Source: an uncultured Granulosicoccaceae bacterium (GTDB lineage: Bacteria; Pseudomonadota; Gammaproteobacteria; Granulosicoccales; Granulosicoccaceae). Taken from it: a stretch of 64,000 bases of DNA. The number at the start of each line of letters is the position of its first letter. The first letter of the stretch is position 1. Positions 45,505 to 54,569 of the stretch are shown one piece after another. Below the pieces are notes generated by a model, which worked only from the letters and a program-made list of their open reading frames with translations, made no database searches and was not told the DNA's origin. The stretch is from the NCBI GenBank assembly GCA_937981955.1, contig CALJNA010000087.1:1-64000 (forward strand), in the 5' to 3' direction. Made by a program: the position numbers and the translations under genes.

Positions 45505-47466
45505 ATGACTACGCCCTGGAGTAAGACGCATAAAGGTGAGCAGCATACGCTGCGAAAATTTGCCGATGGCGAAACAACCTGGAAAAACTGGACAGAACAA
45601 ATCTTTGTTGCGGATGAATCGCACAAATGCCCAACCTACGTAAACCGGACACCACCATGTCAGGGAAGCTGCCCGTCGGGTGAGGATATTCGGGGTTGGT
45701 TGCTTATAGCGCGCGGTGTGGAAAAACCACCTGAAGGCATGACTTGGCAGGAATATGCTTTTCGCCGCTCCACCGATGCGAATCCGTTTCCATCTCAAAT
45801 GGGGCGTGTATGTCCTGCACCGTGTGAGGCTGGTTGTAATCGCAACGACGTGGACGATTTTGTCGGTATAAACGCTGTTGAACAATACATTGGCGACACC
45901 GCGACAGAACAAGGCTTTTCATTTGAAAGTGCGCCATTAACCTCGGACAAACGTATCGCCATTATTGGCGGTGGTCCCGCCGGAATGGCAGCGGCTTATC
46001 AGCTTCGGCGAAAAGGATATGCCAGTACCATTTTCGATGATCATGATGAGCTGGGTGGCATGATGCGTTACGGCATTCCCGGGTATCGCACACCGCGTGA
46101 ACACCTTGATTCAGAAATCAACCGTATTCTGGCTCTTGGCGATATTGATGTTCAGCTCGGTGTACGTGTGGGTGAGGACATATCGATTGAAACACTCGAC
46201 AAAGATTATGATGCAGTGCTTTGGGCACTTGGATGTCAGACAGGGCGGGCGCTGCCGGTAGAAGGCGGTGATGCACCAAACTGTGTTAGTGGTGTGAAGT
46301 TTCTTGAAGCGTTTAATACAGGCAAGCTGCATGTTGCAACCGATAAAGTAGTGTGCGTTGGCGGTGGCGATACATCCATCGATGTTGTGTCTGTAGCCAG
46401 ACGCCTTGGGAAAATAAACAAACTCAATGCCCAGGAGCGCCCCGAGCTGGTGGTGCATGGCTATGTAGCTCACGACTCGGCAATGGCCGCTTCGCGCAGC
46501 GGTGCGGAAGTCACGCTGACTTCACTGCTGCCAAGAACCGCCATGACAGCGGCAGAGCATGAAGTACACGATGCATTAACTGAAGGTGTCACCATAATCA
46601 ATGGTGTCATGCCGGTTCGTGTTATCACTGATGATTCCGGTCGAGCTACCGGTATTGTGTTGGCTGAGTGTACGGTCGATAAAGATGGTCGACCTGAGGT
46701 GGTTGAAGGAACCGAGCAAGAGATTGAAGCTGATCTGATCGTTTCAGCGATTGGACAAGGCGGAAATCTGCACGGACTCGAAGAGCTGGACAACGGACGA
46801 GGCCTGATAGATAGCGATAGCTTTTATCAAGTGAAAGATCGGCCCGGGCATTTCGTCGCCGGTGACATTATACGACCGCATCTTTTAACCACAGCAATTG
46901 GTCAGGCGTCAGTTGCCGCCAATTCTATTGATCTATATCTGAAAGGTGATGAAATTCAGAAACGCCCCAAGGTTGATGTGCACCATTTCAGTTTGCTGCA
47001 GAAGTTAAAGGAATCGAATCTTGAACCGGTTGAAGGCATTATGGAACCTCAATGGGGTACTGATAGTTCAGAGGGTGCTGTCCATAACTACGAAGATCGC
47101 TCTGCACATGAAATAGCCGCAGCCGATGAGCTTTTTCTGGGTCACTGGAAAGAAGAACAGCGGCATAAACGTGAAGAACAGGTGCCTCAGGGAGAAGAAG
47201 TGCTCGGTCATTTTACCGAACGTATGGTTAGACTAACCGAGGAACAGGCAGTGGCCGAAGCGGGACGATGCATGAGTTGTGGCATGTGTTTCGAATGCGA
47301 CAATTGCATGATTTATTGTCCGCAGGATGCTGTTTTTCGCGTTAAGAAAGATAAAAGCACGACGGGGCGCTATGTCGATACTGATTACAGCAAGTGCATA
47401 GGCTGTCATGTTTGTGCAGATGTTTGTCCTTCAGGCTATATCGACATGGGTATGGGAGGACACTGA
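45505..47466 (+). CDS. dsrL: DsrL, iron-sulfur flavoprotein NAD(P)H oxidoreductase
   Basis: DsrL takes electrons from DsrAB to NAD+ in sulfur oxidisers and marks the reverse pathway. The 653-residue protein has an N-terminal cluster region (CQGSCPSGEDIRGW), FAD- and NAD-binding GGGPAGMAAAYQL and GGGDTSIDVVSVARR, and a C-terminal ferredoxin domain with CMSCGMCFECDNC and CIGCHVCADVCP. GGAG precedes the ATG. It lies between dsrK and dsrJ. Confidence 0.96.
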   Translation: MTTPWSKTHKGEQHTLRKFADGETTWKNWTEQIFVADESHKCPTYVNRTPPCQGSCPSGEDIRGWLLIARGVEKPPEGMTWQEYAFRRSTDANPFPSQMGRVCPAPCEAGCNRNDVDDFVGINAVEQYIGDTATEQGFSFESAPLTSDKRIAIIGGGPAGMAAAYQLRRKGYASTIFDDHDELGGMMRYGIPGYRTPREHLDSEINRILALGDIDVQLGVRVGEDISIETLDKDYDAVLWALGCQTGRALPVEGGDAPNCVSGVKFLEAFNTGKLHVATDKVVCVGGGDTSIDVVSVARRLGKINKLNAQERPELVVHGYVAHDSAMAASRSGAEVTLTSLLPRTAMTAAEHEVHDALTEGVTIINGVMPVRVITDDSGRATGIVLAECTVDKDGRPEVVEGTEQEIEADLIVSAIGQGGNLHGLEELDNGRGLIDSDSFYQVKDRPGHFVAGDIIRPHLLTTAIGQASVAANSIDLYLKGDEIQKRPKVDVHHFSLLQKLKESNLEPVEGIMEPQWGTDSSEGAVHNYEDRSAHEIAAADELFLGHWKEEQRHKREEQVPQGEEVLGHFTERMVRLTEEQAVAEAGRCMSCGMCFECDNCMIYCPQDAVFRVKKDKSTTGRYVDTDYSKCIGCHVCADVCPSGYIDMGMGGH

Positions 47467-47469
47467 TCT

Positions 47470-48012
47470 ATGTCGTTCGGTTCCTCATCACGCACGGTGC
47501 AGGGTGTGCTTTTGCTGATCGGTCTGATACTTGGCTGGTCAAGCATGGCGGGTGAGCCCGGACCGGTTATACCAAAAGGAAAAGGTGAACAGTGCGTTGC
47601 GGAGACCGACTTCATGCGTCGCAACCACATGGATTTAATCGTACATCAACGCGATGATACGGTTATTCGAGGCATTCGCGATGAACCGTTTAGTCTGGTT
47701 GAATGTGTGGATTGTCACGTACAGCTTGATGAAGACAACCAGGCCGTGCGCATCGATGAAGAGGGGCAGTTTTGCGCCAGCTGTCATGCGTATGTGGCTG
47801 TGAAAATAGACTGTTTTGGTTGTCATGCGGCAGTACCTGACCCGGTGGTACCTGACCCGGTGGTACCTGACGTAGCCCAGCAAGATTCTGTGGATGGTTC
47901 GCATTGGTTACCGAACAAGCAGTTGCTTGCCTTTAAACAGACATTGCCCACAGCAGTACCTCCTGCTTTGAGTCACCATAAAAATGAAGCCGACACCGTC
48001 AGATCAGAATAA
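47470..48012 (+). CDS. dsrJ: DsrJ, triheme cytochrome c
   Basis: DsrJ is the periplasmic triheme subunit of DsrMKJOP. The 180 residues have an N-terminal membrane anchor (TVQGVLLLIGLILGW), three haem sites (CVDCH, CASCH, CFGCH) and the family QCVAETDFMRRNHMDLIVHQRD segment whose Cys is the unusual ligand of one haem in Allochromatium. A 15-bp tandem repeat after the third haem codes for PDPVV units and adds a Pro-rich tail. Its end overlaps dsrO by 29 bases. Confidence 0.95.
   Translation: MSFGSSSRTVQGVLLLIGLILGWSSMAGEPGPVIPKGKGEQCVAETDFMRRNHMDLIVHQRDDTVIRGIRDEPFSLVECVDCHVQLDEDNQAVRIDEEGQFCASCHAYVAVKIDCFGCHAAVPDPVVPDPVVPDVAQQDSVDGSHWLPNKQLLAFKQTLPTAVPPALSHHKNEADTVRSE
47833..47872 (+). repeat. 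15-bp tandem repeat within dsrJ
   Basis: GTACCTGACCCGGTG is repeated exactly at 47833-47847 and 47848-47862, with a partial third copy. In frame it yields the repeated PDPVV peptide, so it may vary in length among strains without breaking the gene. Confidence 0.9.
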
Positions 48013-48748
48013 GGCCGTTTCAGCGCGCAGAAGTTTTTTGCAGCGCCTTGGCTTGCTGGGTGCGGCAACTGCGGTAGCGCCGGCTTTGCTGCCGGCGATA
48101 AGTCGTGCCAAAGTCACCGCGCTTAAGGGTGTTTCGGATGAACAGCGCTGGGGATTAATGATTGACACCAGTAAATGTGCGACCGGCTGTGATGCGTGTG
48201 TTCGAGGATGTCACGATGAGCATGGTATTTCCAGTACTGGCAATGAACACACCGATGCTCAGTGGATCCGTAAAATTGATCTGCAGGATAATCTGACTGG
48301 TCAGGAGTCCTCATTGCCAATGATGTGTCAACACTGTGATTCAGCACCGTGTGTAGATGTATGTCCTACAGGTGCATCGTTCAAGCGGGCCGATGGTGTT
48401 GTACTGGTGAACAAGCACACCTGTATTGGTTGCCGCTATTGCATGATGGCTTGTCCGTATAAGGCCCGTTCTTTCATACACGAACCCGTCACTGATCAGA
48501 AGTCATTGGCACCGCGAGGGCAGGGAACCGTCGAGAGCTGTACCTTGTGCGTCCATCGCATAGATGCCGATGATGACTTGCAACCTGCCTGTGCTGTTTC
48601 GTGTACAGAAGAAGGCCATAGTGCCATTCTGTTTGGTGATTTAAATGACAGTGAAAGCGATATTTCCATAGCGATAGCGAAACATGATGCACAACAAGTA
48701 CGCTCCGATTTGAATCTGAATACGGGCGTCAGGTATGCAAAGCTGTGA
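47984..48748 (+). CDS. dsrO: DsrO, periplasmic iron-sulfur protein
   Basis: DsrO carries the periplasmic [4Fe-4S] clusters of DsrMKJOP. The 254-residue protein has a Tat signal (SARRSFLQRLGLLGAAT). Four ferredoxin-type cysteine sets are visible: CATGCDACVRGC, CQHCDSAPCVDVCP, CIGCRYCMMACP and CTLC...CAVSC. It is preceded by an overlap with dsrJ and ends at the dsrP start (GTGA). Confidence 0.95.
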   Translation: MKPTPSDQNKAVSARRSFLQRLGLLGAATAVAPALLPAISRAKVTALKGVSDEQRWGLMIDTSKCATGCDACVRGCHDEHGISSTGNEHTDAQWIRKIDLQDNLTGQESSLPMMCQHCDSAPCVDVCPTGASFKRADGVVLVNKHTCIGCRYCMMACPYKARSFIHEPVTDQKSLAPRGQGTVESCTLCVHRIDADDDLQPACAVSCTEEGHSAILFGDLNDSESDISIAIAKHDAQQVRSDLNLNTGVRYAKL

Positions 48749-49944
48749 TTGATCAGGCTCGATACGAAACGCTTGCTCCGCGCGCATTCAGCTATCCGCT
48801 GGTATTGATCGCTTGTGTTTTGTTGGCGGGAGTTGGTGCTTATTGCGCACTGACAATGGAGCATGCCGGACACAGTATTACCGGCATGAACAATCATGTT
48901 GTCTGGGGTCTGCCACATGTGTTTGCGGTGTCTTTAATAGTAGCAGCTTCGGGTGCTTTGAATGGCGCAACAATGGCGTCCGTGTTTGGTCTGGCGCACT
49001 ATAAGCCGGTTGCGCGGTTATCAATCGCTCTTGCAATGAGTTTGCTGGTGGGTGGTCTGTTGGTTCTGGTACTTGATCTTGGTCGGCCCGATCGATTGAT
49101 CATTGCTATGACAACCTACAACTTCCGTTCTGTTTTTGCCTGGAATATCTTTCTGTATAACGGCTTTCTGATTATCGGTGCCTGGTATTTATGGATGATG
49201 ATGGAAAGGCGTTTTAACCAGTACGTTCCATTGGCTGGTCGTGTCGCTCTTGCCTGGCGTATTATTTTGACCACAGGAACCGGTTGCATATTCGGCTTCC
49301 TGGTTGGCCGAAACGCGCTTGATTCAGCGCTTTTGGCACCCATGTTTATCGCATTGTCTTTGGTTATGGGTACAGCGGTACTGAGTCTGGCGATTATTGC
49401 ACTTAATCGTTGGACAGCGGCCATCCTCAATGAACAGCTGATCGATTCGCTATCAAGATTGTTAGTCTGGTTTGTACTTGCACTGGTTTATTTTTCTGTT
49501 GTGCATCACGTCACTAACCTTTACGTCGCAGAGCATCATGAAATAGAGCGCTTCACGTTGGTTGGAAGATTCTCAGGCGTGTTCTGGATAGCCCACATAA
49601 TCATAGGTGCTGTATTACCCATAGGCATTCTTGTCTATAAATCGATCAGCATCAGTATGCATATTCGATTGATAATCGGTTCAGTGCTGAGTCTGATGGG
49701 TGGTGCCGCTTTGCTGTACGTCGTTATTATTGGCTCACAAAGCACGCCTCAGTCGTTGTTCCCCGGGAAAACGGTATTGTCCAGTTCATTTGGTGACGCA
49801 GATATTCCGGCATATCAAGCCAGCATCTGGGAATGGGGGCTGGGTATAGGTGGTGTCGCTTTTGCGTTATTGCTGTGCTTGTTGTTACTCAGAGTGCTGC
49901 CGCTTCTGCCTGAGTCATTAACGGCAACGGAACCGAGACAATGA
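48745..49944 (+). CDS. dsrP: DsrP, NrfD-like integral membrane subunit
   Basis: DsrP is the quinone-interacting NrfD/PsrC-type membrane subunit. The 399 residues contain about ten hydrophobic helices (e.g. YPLVLIACVLLAGVGAYCA, VFAVSLIVAASGALN, LALAMSLLVGGLLV). The GTG start overlaps the dsrO stop (48745-48748). Its stop overlaps the dsrN start. Confidence 0.94.
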   Translation: MIDQARYETLAPRAFSYPLVLIACVLLAGVGAYCALTMEHAGHSITGMNNHVVWGLPHVFAVSLIVAASGALNGATMASVFGLAHYKPVARLSIALAMSLLVGGLLVLVLDLGRPDRLIIAMTTYNFRSVFAWNIFLYNGFLIIGAWYLWMMMERRFNQYVPLAGRVALAWRIILTTGTGCIFGFLVGRNALDSALLAPMFIALSLVMGTAVLSLAIIALNRWTAAILNEQLIDSLSRLLVWFVLALVYFSVVHHVTNLYVAEHHEIERFTLVGRFSGVFWIAHIIIGAVLPIGILVYKSISISMHIRLIIGSVLSLMGGAALLYVVIIGSQSTPQSLFPGKTVLSSSFGDADIPAYQASIWEWGLGIGGVAFALLLCLLLLRVLPLLPESLTATEPRQ

Positions 49945-51356
49945 ACGGCACTGACGAAAAGCGCAGGTATGCAGGGCATTTTGTTTCTGCTCCATGGCGC
50001 TCAAGCGGTAAATCGATGGTGAGTATGGGCTTGGCAAGAGCCGCCACTCGACGATCTACCCTTGTGCAAACTTTTAAAAAAGGTCCGGATTACATCGACC
50101 CGTTGTGGTTAAAGGCTGCCAGTCATAACCCGTGCTACAACCTTGATCCGTTTATACAAAACGATGCTGAGCTGCATCGCACATTTAACGCCAATATAAA
50201 TCAACTGGTATTAGTTGAAGGTACGATGGGCTTGCATGACGGATTGGCTGTGGACGGATCCGACTCCAATGCAGCCATTGCCAATTGCCTGAATATGCCT
50301 GTGCTGCTGGTTGTCGATTGTCGAGGTATGCACAGAACCATTGCCTCGCTTGTCAACGGAATAGTACAGTTCAACCCGGACGTTGCTTTTACCGGTCTTA
50401 TCCTTAATCGCATTCGCTCTTCACGGCATGCCAGCAAGATTGAATGTGCGCTCACGGAATACTGTGACGTCGATGTCATTGGCGTCGTCGCCGAAAACGA
50501 CCAGTTGCATATTGATGAGCGTGAGCTCGGGCTTGTACCAGCACCTGACCATGCCATTGCAAATCAGTTTATCGATACGGTCGCCGATGTTCTGGAAAGC
50601 TCGTGCGATATTGATCGCTTGTTGCTACCCAACCTTTCTTCAACAACTGTGTCCGCGGATAGTCAGTTCAGCGCTGCCGCTATCCACGACTTGTCACATA
50701 TAAGTATTGCCATTGCCCGCGATGAAGCCTTTCATTTTTACTACGAGGATGATCTAAAGGAGCTTCGATCGCGTGGGGTACAACTGATCGAGTTCTCGCC
50801 GTTACGCGATACGCTTCCAGCCGATATAGACGGGCTGCTAATTGGCGGCGGTTTCCCCGAACGTCATGTTGCTGCACTGTCAGAGAATCTGGCTTGCCGA
50901 GCTGCAATAGCCCGCGCGGTTGAGGACGGTTTGCCGGTCAGGGCAGAATGTGGAGGCTTGATGTACCTGTGCCAGTCGATAGAGGTGAGTAATGTTGTCT
51001 GGCCAATGGTTGATGTTATCAAGGGAGCAGTCAGTATGCAGACTCGGCCACAAGGTCGCGGTTACATGAAACTTGCGCATAAGAATGGGCCAATTGCATC
51101 CGCTCAAGTTAGCGATATTTTGCCTGCCCATGAATTTCACCATTCAACGATTGCGTTTGACACCGAGCCGGAATATGCCTTTCGTGTCAGCCGCGGACAC
51201 GGCATTGATGGCAAGCATGATGGCGTTTGTGTGCACAACGTCATTGCCAGCTATGCGCACTTTCGCCATACTGAATCGACTCCGTGGATAGATTGGTTTC
51301 TGGACACTGTTCAGCGTTCAAAGCAGGATTCCCTCAGGACAATCAATCATGTTTAA
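49941..51356 (+). CDS. dsrN: DsrN, sirohaem amidase (cobyrinate a,c-diamide synthase family)
   Basis: DsrN is proposed to amidate sirohaem to the sirohaem amide used by DsrAB. The 471 residues have the N-terminal ATPase-type segment (FVSAPWRSSGKSMVSMGLA, P-loop-like), FKKGPDYIDP and the C-terminal glutamine amidotransferase Cys in RAECGGLMYL. The start overlaps the dsrP stop by ATGA. It is slightly longer than CobB/CbiA members. Confidence 0.93.
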   Translation: MNGTDEKRRYAGHFVSAPWRSSGKSMVSMGLARAATRRSTLVQTFKKGPDYIDPLWLKAASHNPCYNLDPFIQNDAELHRTFNANINQLVLVEGTMGLHDGLAVDGSDSNAAIANCLNMPVLLVVDCRGMHRTIASLVNGIVQFNPDVAFTGLILNRIRSSRHASKIECALTEYCDVDVIGVVAENDQLHIDERELGLVPAPDHAIANQFIDTVADVLESSCDIDRLLLPNLSSTTVSADSQFSAAAIHDLSHISIAIARDEAFHFYYEDDLKELRSRGVQLIEFSPLRDTLPADIDGLLIGGGFPERHVAALSENLACRAAIARAVEDGLPVRAECGGLMYLCQSIEVSNVVWPMVDVIKGAVSMQTRPQGRGYMKLAHKNGPIASAQVSDILPAHEFHHSTIAFDTEPEYAFRVSRGHGIDGKHDGVCVHNVIASYAHFRHTESTPWIDWFLDTVQRSKQDSLRTINHV

Positions 51357-51741
51357 AGTGACAAAAGCTGCAGCCAATGAACTCAAGCGCAGCATGCAAC
51401 ATCATGACTTTGATGATATGCCTTTGCGAGTGGCTGCTCAGCGAGTGGCTGATGGCTCCTTCGAATACCAGATGGGCTTTGATGAAGCCGGTCCGGGTGA
51501 CAGTATGTTTTCCTCAGCAGGTATCGATGTAGTGATTGCGAAAGATCACAAGGCGTTGTTGAATGGAACAGAGCTTGATTATGTCGAGCTTGATGAGGGC
51601 GGTAAACACTTTATTTTCAAAAACCCAAACGATCCAGCTTATGTTGCACCGAGCGAAGATGAGGTAAGTGACACATCCGACACTGAAGGCAGTGAACCAG
51701 GCACATCAAAAAGCGGCGCGCTAAAAGGTCATGGCAACTAA
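51349..51741 (+). CDS. dsrR: DsrR, cysteine-free A-type (IscA-like) protein
   Basis: The 130 residues have the IscA fold start (FKVTKAAANELKRSM) and the central FDEAGPGDSMFSSAGIDVVIAKDHKALLNG. The three cysteines of A-type carriers are missing altogether, as known for Allochromatium DsrR, which is involved in dsr expression rather than cluster transfer. An acidic tail of about 30 residues is rich in Ser, Asp and Glu. Starts 8 bases before the dsrN stop. Confidence 0.92.
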   Translation: MFKVTKAAANELKRSMQHHDFDDMPLRVAAQRVADGSFEYQMGFDEAGPGDSMFSSAGIDVVIAKDHKALLNGTELDYVELDEGGKHFIFKNPNDPAYVAPSEDEVSDTSDTEGSEPGTSKSGALKGHGN

Positions 51742-53383
51742 GCCGCCACCAAAGCCGGACTATCGGACTAGAAGAGGAGAAATATCGGCCTATGGCCGGG
51801 CAATGGCTTCCTCGAAACGACTGCAGTGGTTAACGATTGGCGTCGGGGTTTTCACCGCTGCTTTGATCATTCTGCTGTTCAGCATGTCGTGGCCGGTTCC
51901 GCGCACACAGTTTTTGATCATCTGTACTTTGACATTGTTTCTGCTTGTCGTCGGGCTTTGGTCGATTCATCGATATACGATACGTCACTTCATTGAGCCC
52001 GACTTGGCTTTTCGCATGTGGCTTCAGCAAGTCTGTGATGGCGAGCTCGATGCCACTATAGGTCTGGATGAGAGTCATCAGCATTATAAAGAACTCAATT
52101 TTCACACCCGCAACCTTGCATCATCATTGCGACGACTTTCAGACGATATGGATTCACTGGTTGAGTCGCAAACCAGAAAGCTCAGTGATCAGAAAACGGT
52201 GATGGAGCTGCTGTTCAAGCTAACTGCCGATGTGTCCAGTGAAACTGAAGATGAGGCCGCGTTTGGTACTGTGTGTGATTATCTTGCTGAGTGGTTTCAG
52301 TCGACACGCGTTAGCTGTTATCGCGTGGTAAACAACCAGCAGGAATTGCGCTGCGTTGCTACTCGTCGTGCTGATCGGGCTGGTTCTTCATCGGTTGTGG
52401 CGAAGCCGGACGATACTCTTATTACTGCTGCAATAAAACGGGACAGCATTCCGCATACCATCAGTCGTGTCGCCGTAGCCAGTGCTGGCAGCGCAACCAG
52501 CGCTCAGCATTGGGTTCCGTTTTTTTGTGGCGAGCGCAGAGAAGGTGTGTTGATTATCGATAGAAACGACTCTGAAACATCCGAGCATATAGAAACGAAA
52601 CGTGTGCTCTCAACGGTATCGGAACAACTGAGTCTGTTGTGCGGTCAACAGCTGGTTCAGGAACAGATGCTACAGGCGCGGTTAAGTCGAGATCGAAATG
52701 AGTTGGCGGCCGAAATTCATGATTCGCTTGCGCAGACTCTACTTGCTCTGCGTTATCAGACAACTTTGCTTAGCGAGAAATTGAAGTCACAGGGCGACGA
52801 GAAAACCTACCAGGACATGTTAAAAATTGGTGGTTCAATCGAGGAGGCGAACGAAGAAGTTCGTGGGTTAATACGCGAATATCGCAATCCATTATCCGAG
52901 CATCGCTATGCTGATTCTTTGCAAGAAGTTATAGATGAATTTAGTCAGTCCAGTGGCATAACTGTGTTTTTTCAGTCCGACGACCCGCAAATCAGGTTTA
53001 CTCCTCGAGAAGAGTCTACTTTGCAAAGGATCATTGCTGAAGCGCTGAACAACACGCGCAAATATGCAAAAGCGTCCATGATTCGGGTCTATCTTCAACA
53101 AGAACCATCGGGGATGAGGCGTATTCTTGTTGAAGATGATGGCATTGGATTCGATCAAAAGACCAGTGCTGTCCCAAGCGTGGCACCTGACACGCGAGCA
53201 GATAAAACAAATGCATCGTCGGGTGGTGTTAACGATAATGCAGAACACATCGGACTCACCATAATGCGTGAACGGGCGTGGAGTATCGGCGCGAAAATGA
53301 GTATCGATTCTGAAGTAGGTGAAGGAACGCGACTCTCGATAACCATGCCGCCAATGATTGAAACCAGTCGAGAGTCCGCATGA
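51731..53383 (+). CDS. NarX-type sensor histidine kinase coupled to the dsr operon
   Basis: The 550-residue kinase begins inside dsrR (ATG at 51731, 11-base overlap). Two membrane helices lie at residues about 32-52 and 59-79, with a very short loop, so it is likely a cytoplasmic-side sensor. A coiled-coil/HAMP-like part (80-160) and a GAF-like domain (about 170-310) follow. The HisKA_3 phosphoacceptor His330 is in AAEIHDSLAQTLLAL, and the ATPase domain has NNTRKYAKA and GIGF with EVGEGTRL. A Ser/Asp-rich insert lies before the last ATPase motif. The signal is unknown. Confidence 0.93.
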   Translation: MATKPPPKPDYRTRRGEISAYGRAMASSKRLQWLTIGVGVFTAALIILLFSMSWPVPRTQFLIICTLTLFLLVVGLWSIHRYTIRHFIEPDLAFRMWLQQVCDGELDATIGLDESHQHYKELNFHTRNLASSLRRLSDDMDSLVESQTRKLSDQKTVMELLFKLTADVSSETEDEAAFGTVCDYLAEWFQSTRVSCYRVVNNQQELRCVATRRADRAGSSSVVAKPDDTLITAAIKRDSIPHTISRVAVASAGSATSAQHWVPFFCGERREGVLIIDRNDSETSEHIETKRVLSTVSEQLSLLCGQQLVQEQMLQARLSRDRNELAAEIHDSLAQTLLALRYQTTLLSEKLKSQGDEKTYQDMLKIGGSIEEANEEVRGLIREYRNPLSEHRYADSLQEVIDEFSQSSGITVFFQSDDPQIRFTPREESTLQRIIAEALNNTRKYAKASMIRVYLQQEPSGMRRILVEDDGIGFDQKTSAVPSVAPDTRADKTNASSGGVNDNAEHIGLTIMRERAWSIGAKMSIDSEVGEGTRLSITMPPMIETSRESA

Positions 53384-54048
53384 GTGCTAATCCGTTAAGC
53401 GTTGTCATCATAGATGATCATGCTTTGTTTCGTAACGGTTTAAATCAGTTGCTGACCAGTCGCGATATCAGTGTCGTTGGCATGACCGGTGTGCCAACCG
53501 AGGCCGTTGAGCTGATAAGAGATACCGGACCAGATGTCGTTCTGCTCGACTTACGCATGCCTGAACTGGGTGGTCTTGAGGTGCTGGTTCAGATTCGTCG
53601 GGCCATGCCCGAACAGTGTGTCGTTATACTCACCACCAGTGTTGAAGAGAACGATCTGATGGAAGCTTTGAAGCTCGGTGCAATGGGCTATTTATTGAAA
53701 GACATGGAGCTGGATGTATTGGTTCAGCTACTTCATCAAGCGAAGTCTGGCGATACGGTTGTTGCTCCTGATTTAACAAGTTTGCTGGCCCGCGCCGCTG
53801 TTTCTCGTGAGACCGGGCCGGATCCGTCAGTTACTGAGACTTATAATTTGACACCGCGAGAGATGGATATTCTTTATCACATTGCGCAGGGAAAAAGTAA
53901 CAAAGACATTGCAGCAGCATTGGGTATAGTCGATGGCACAGTTAAGTTACATGTTCGAGCTGTGTTGAAGAAACTGAATGTGCAATCGCGCGTGCAGGCG
54001 GCAGTGCTGGCTATCTCGGAAAACTTATGTGATGGTCGTGACAGCTAA
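53380..54048 (+). CDS. NarL/FixJ-family response regulator
   Basis: The 222-residue regulator has a receiver domain with phospho-acceptor Asp57 in VVLLDLRMPELGG and Lys in YLLKDMELD, and a LuxR-type DNA-binding domain at about residues 152-210 (LTPREMDILYHIAQGKSNKDIA). The start overlaps the kinase stop (ATGA at 53380-53383), so the pair is one unit. It may control dsr, fccB or sox promoters; this is inference from position. Confidence 0.94.
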   Translation: MSANPLSVVIIDDHALFRNGLNQLLTSRDISVVGMTGVPTEAVELIRDTGPDVVLLDLRMPELGGLEVLVQIRRAMPEQCVVILTTSVEENDLMEALKLGAMGYLLKDMELDVLVQLLHQAKSGDTVVAPDLTSLLARAAVSRETGPDPSVTETYNLTPREMDILYHIAQGKSNKDIAAALGIVDGTVKLHVRAVLKKLNVQSRVQAAVLAISENLCDGRDS

Positions 54049-54071
54049 TGGGTTTCGGTACAAAAAAGCCT

Positions 54072-54515
54072 TTAAGGCTTACTGTTCTGGCTGCCAGTTT
54101 CCATGTTGTCGGCATCGAGTTTATCCAACAGTTCTCCAAGCAGAAACCAGAAGAACTCATCTCCCTGGTAGCCGTACATGCGGCCAAGTTCGCGATCGTT
54201 TTCCACCAGTATAAAAGTCGGGGTTAATGTTTCGGGTTCTATATGAGCAAGGTCCGAAGGCCAGCCTTTATCGATGTTGACACGTCGAAGAGGTGCCCGT
54301 TTTCCTTCAGTCGTGTTTGGGTAGGCGGGGGCAATTTCGTCATTGAATCGTTGGCAATAAGGGCAGTGATCTTCTTCAATCATGATCAGCTGCGCAGCGT
54401 ATACGCTAGGTAAAAAAAGCGAAAAACAAAGTATGCAAGCGGTGCGAAGCACAACGCAAGCGCCAATGCTGACTAACTGCATATAGCCTAAAAGTGTGGG
54501 CTTGGTATATAACAT
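54072..54515 (-). CDS. SoxS-like thioredoxin-fold protein
   Basis: The 147 residues begin with a hydrophobic export segment (ACVVLRTACILCFSLFLPSVYA). After it comes a thioredoxin-like domain with CPYC in IEEDHCPYCQRFNDEIAP and the cis-Pro turn TPTFILVE. It resembles SoxS, a periplasmic thiol-disulfide reductase that reactivates SoxYZ. It converges on the regulator gene with 23 bases between. The ATG at 54482 (MQLVSIG) is a second start candidate. Confidence 0.82.
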   Translation of the reverse strand: MLYTKPTLLGYMQLVSIGACVVLRTACILCFSLFLPSVYAAQLIMIEEDHCPYCQRFNDEIAPAYPNTTEGKRAPLRRVNIDKGWPSDLAHIEPETLTPTFILVENDRELGRMYGYQGDEFFWFLLGELLDKLDADNMETGSQNSKP

Positions 54516-54569
54516 ATCGTTAGTATACCGTTGAAAACTTGCAGTTTCCGCTAAGTTGAGGTAAACAAG

